A stretch of 13,989 nt of DNA from Pavlovales sp. CCMP2436 (Eukaryota > Haptophyta > Pavlovophyceae > Pavlovales), in NCBI GenBank assembly GCA_026770615.1, contig MU631469.1, forward strand, positions 48,892 to 62,880, written 5' to 3'. How positions within the stretch are numbered: position 1 is the stretch's first letter; the number at the start of each line of letters is the position of its first letter. Under the pieces are notes generated by a model, which saw only the letters and a program-made list of their open reading frames with translations, did no database searches and was not told the origin of the DNA. Shown here one piece after another: positions 13,887 through 13,989 of this stretch. A program made the position numbers and the translations under genes.

Positions 13887-13989
13887 TATATATTACTGAT
13901 AGGGATTCAAGCTGGCGTCTGACTGTTCTGAATGTTTTGCTGGTCTGAGCGCTGCGTCGCCCATTGCCTGCTGCGTGCCTTAGTCGGCT
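13887..13989 (-). mobile_element. Inverted copy of the 183-bp element, cut by the window end
   Basis: Bases 13895-13989 are a perfect reverse complement of 12728-12822 and run to the last base of the window. The inner flank TATATATT (13887-13894) also precedes the relic at 8720, suggesting an AT-rich tail or a preferred target. Confidence 0.85.

Noticed and set aside
12728..13989. A 1.26-kb DNA transposon with 95-bp terminal inverted repeats
   Set aside because: The left copy has its own 14-bp target duplication around 183 bp, so the inverted arrangement is better explained by two independent insertions; no transposase lies between.

Overview
The window looks like nuclear DNA of a unicellular eukaryote, most likely a GC-rich alga; a haptophyte-type lineage is my guess, not a demonstrated fact. 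The reasons are very GC-rich exons interrupted by AT-rich or low-complexity GT-AG introns, no bacterial operon layout, microsatellites and interspersed repeats, and the protein families present (an ABCG half-transporter, a PAN/Apple-type surface protein, an exonuclease split into small exons).

Layout. 1-1040: a retroelement-like fragment, an interspersed repeat and a GC-rich minisatellite. 1717-5367 (minus): a nine-exon ABCG half-transporter that reassembles to about 609 residues with every nucleotide-binding motif. 5368-7084: repeat-filled intergenic DNA ending in a four-copy tandem repeat that abuts the next start codon. 7085-8396 (plus): a three-exon protein with an N-terminal signal anchor and two Cys-rich PAN/Apple-like modules. 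8397-9043: AT-rich spacer. 9044-10645 (minus): one long uninterrupted GC-rich gene for an unrecognised multi-pass membrane protein. 10849-12329 (plus): exons of a DEDDh 3'-5' exonuclease domain carrying the motif-II region, with motif I not found. 12330-13989: a roughly 183-bp mobile element flanked by a 14-bp target duplication, an exact inverted copy of 95 bp of it running off the right edge, and possible terminal exons.

The main signal is structural. Several introns begin with a copy of the sequence that begins, or surrounds, the downstream exon. This is the footprint expected when an intron is gained by insertion with target-site duplication (introner-like elements) or by break repair. 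The clearest case is a 96-nt intron inside the Walker A codons of the ABCG gene, bounded by a perfect 8-bp duplication. In the exonuclease gene such duplications are stacked up to four deep at one site, and one exon of about 58 bp exists in two copies that differ mainly at synonymous positions.

The window also seems to begin and end inside the same mobile-element family: its first 11 bases equal the end of the 183-bp element, and its last 95 bases equal the other part of it. This suggests a contig broken at repeats.
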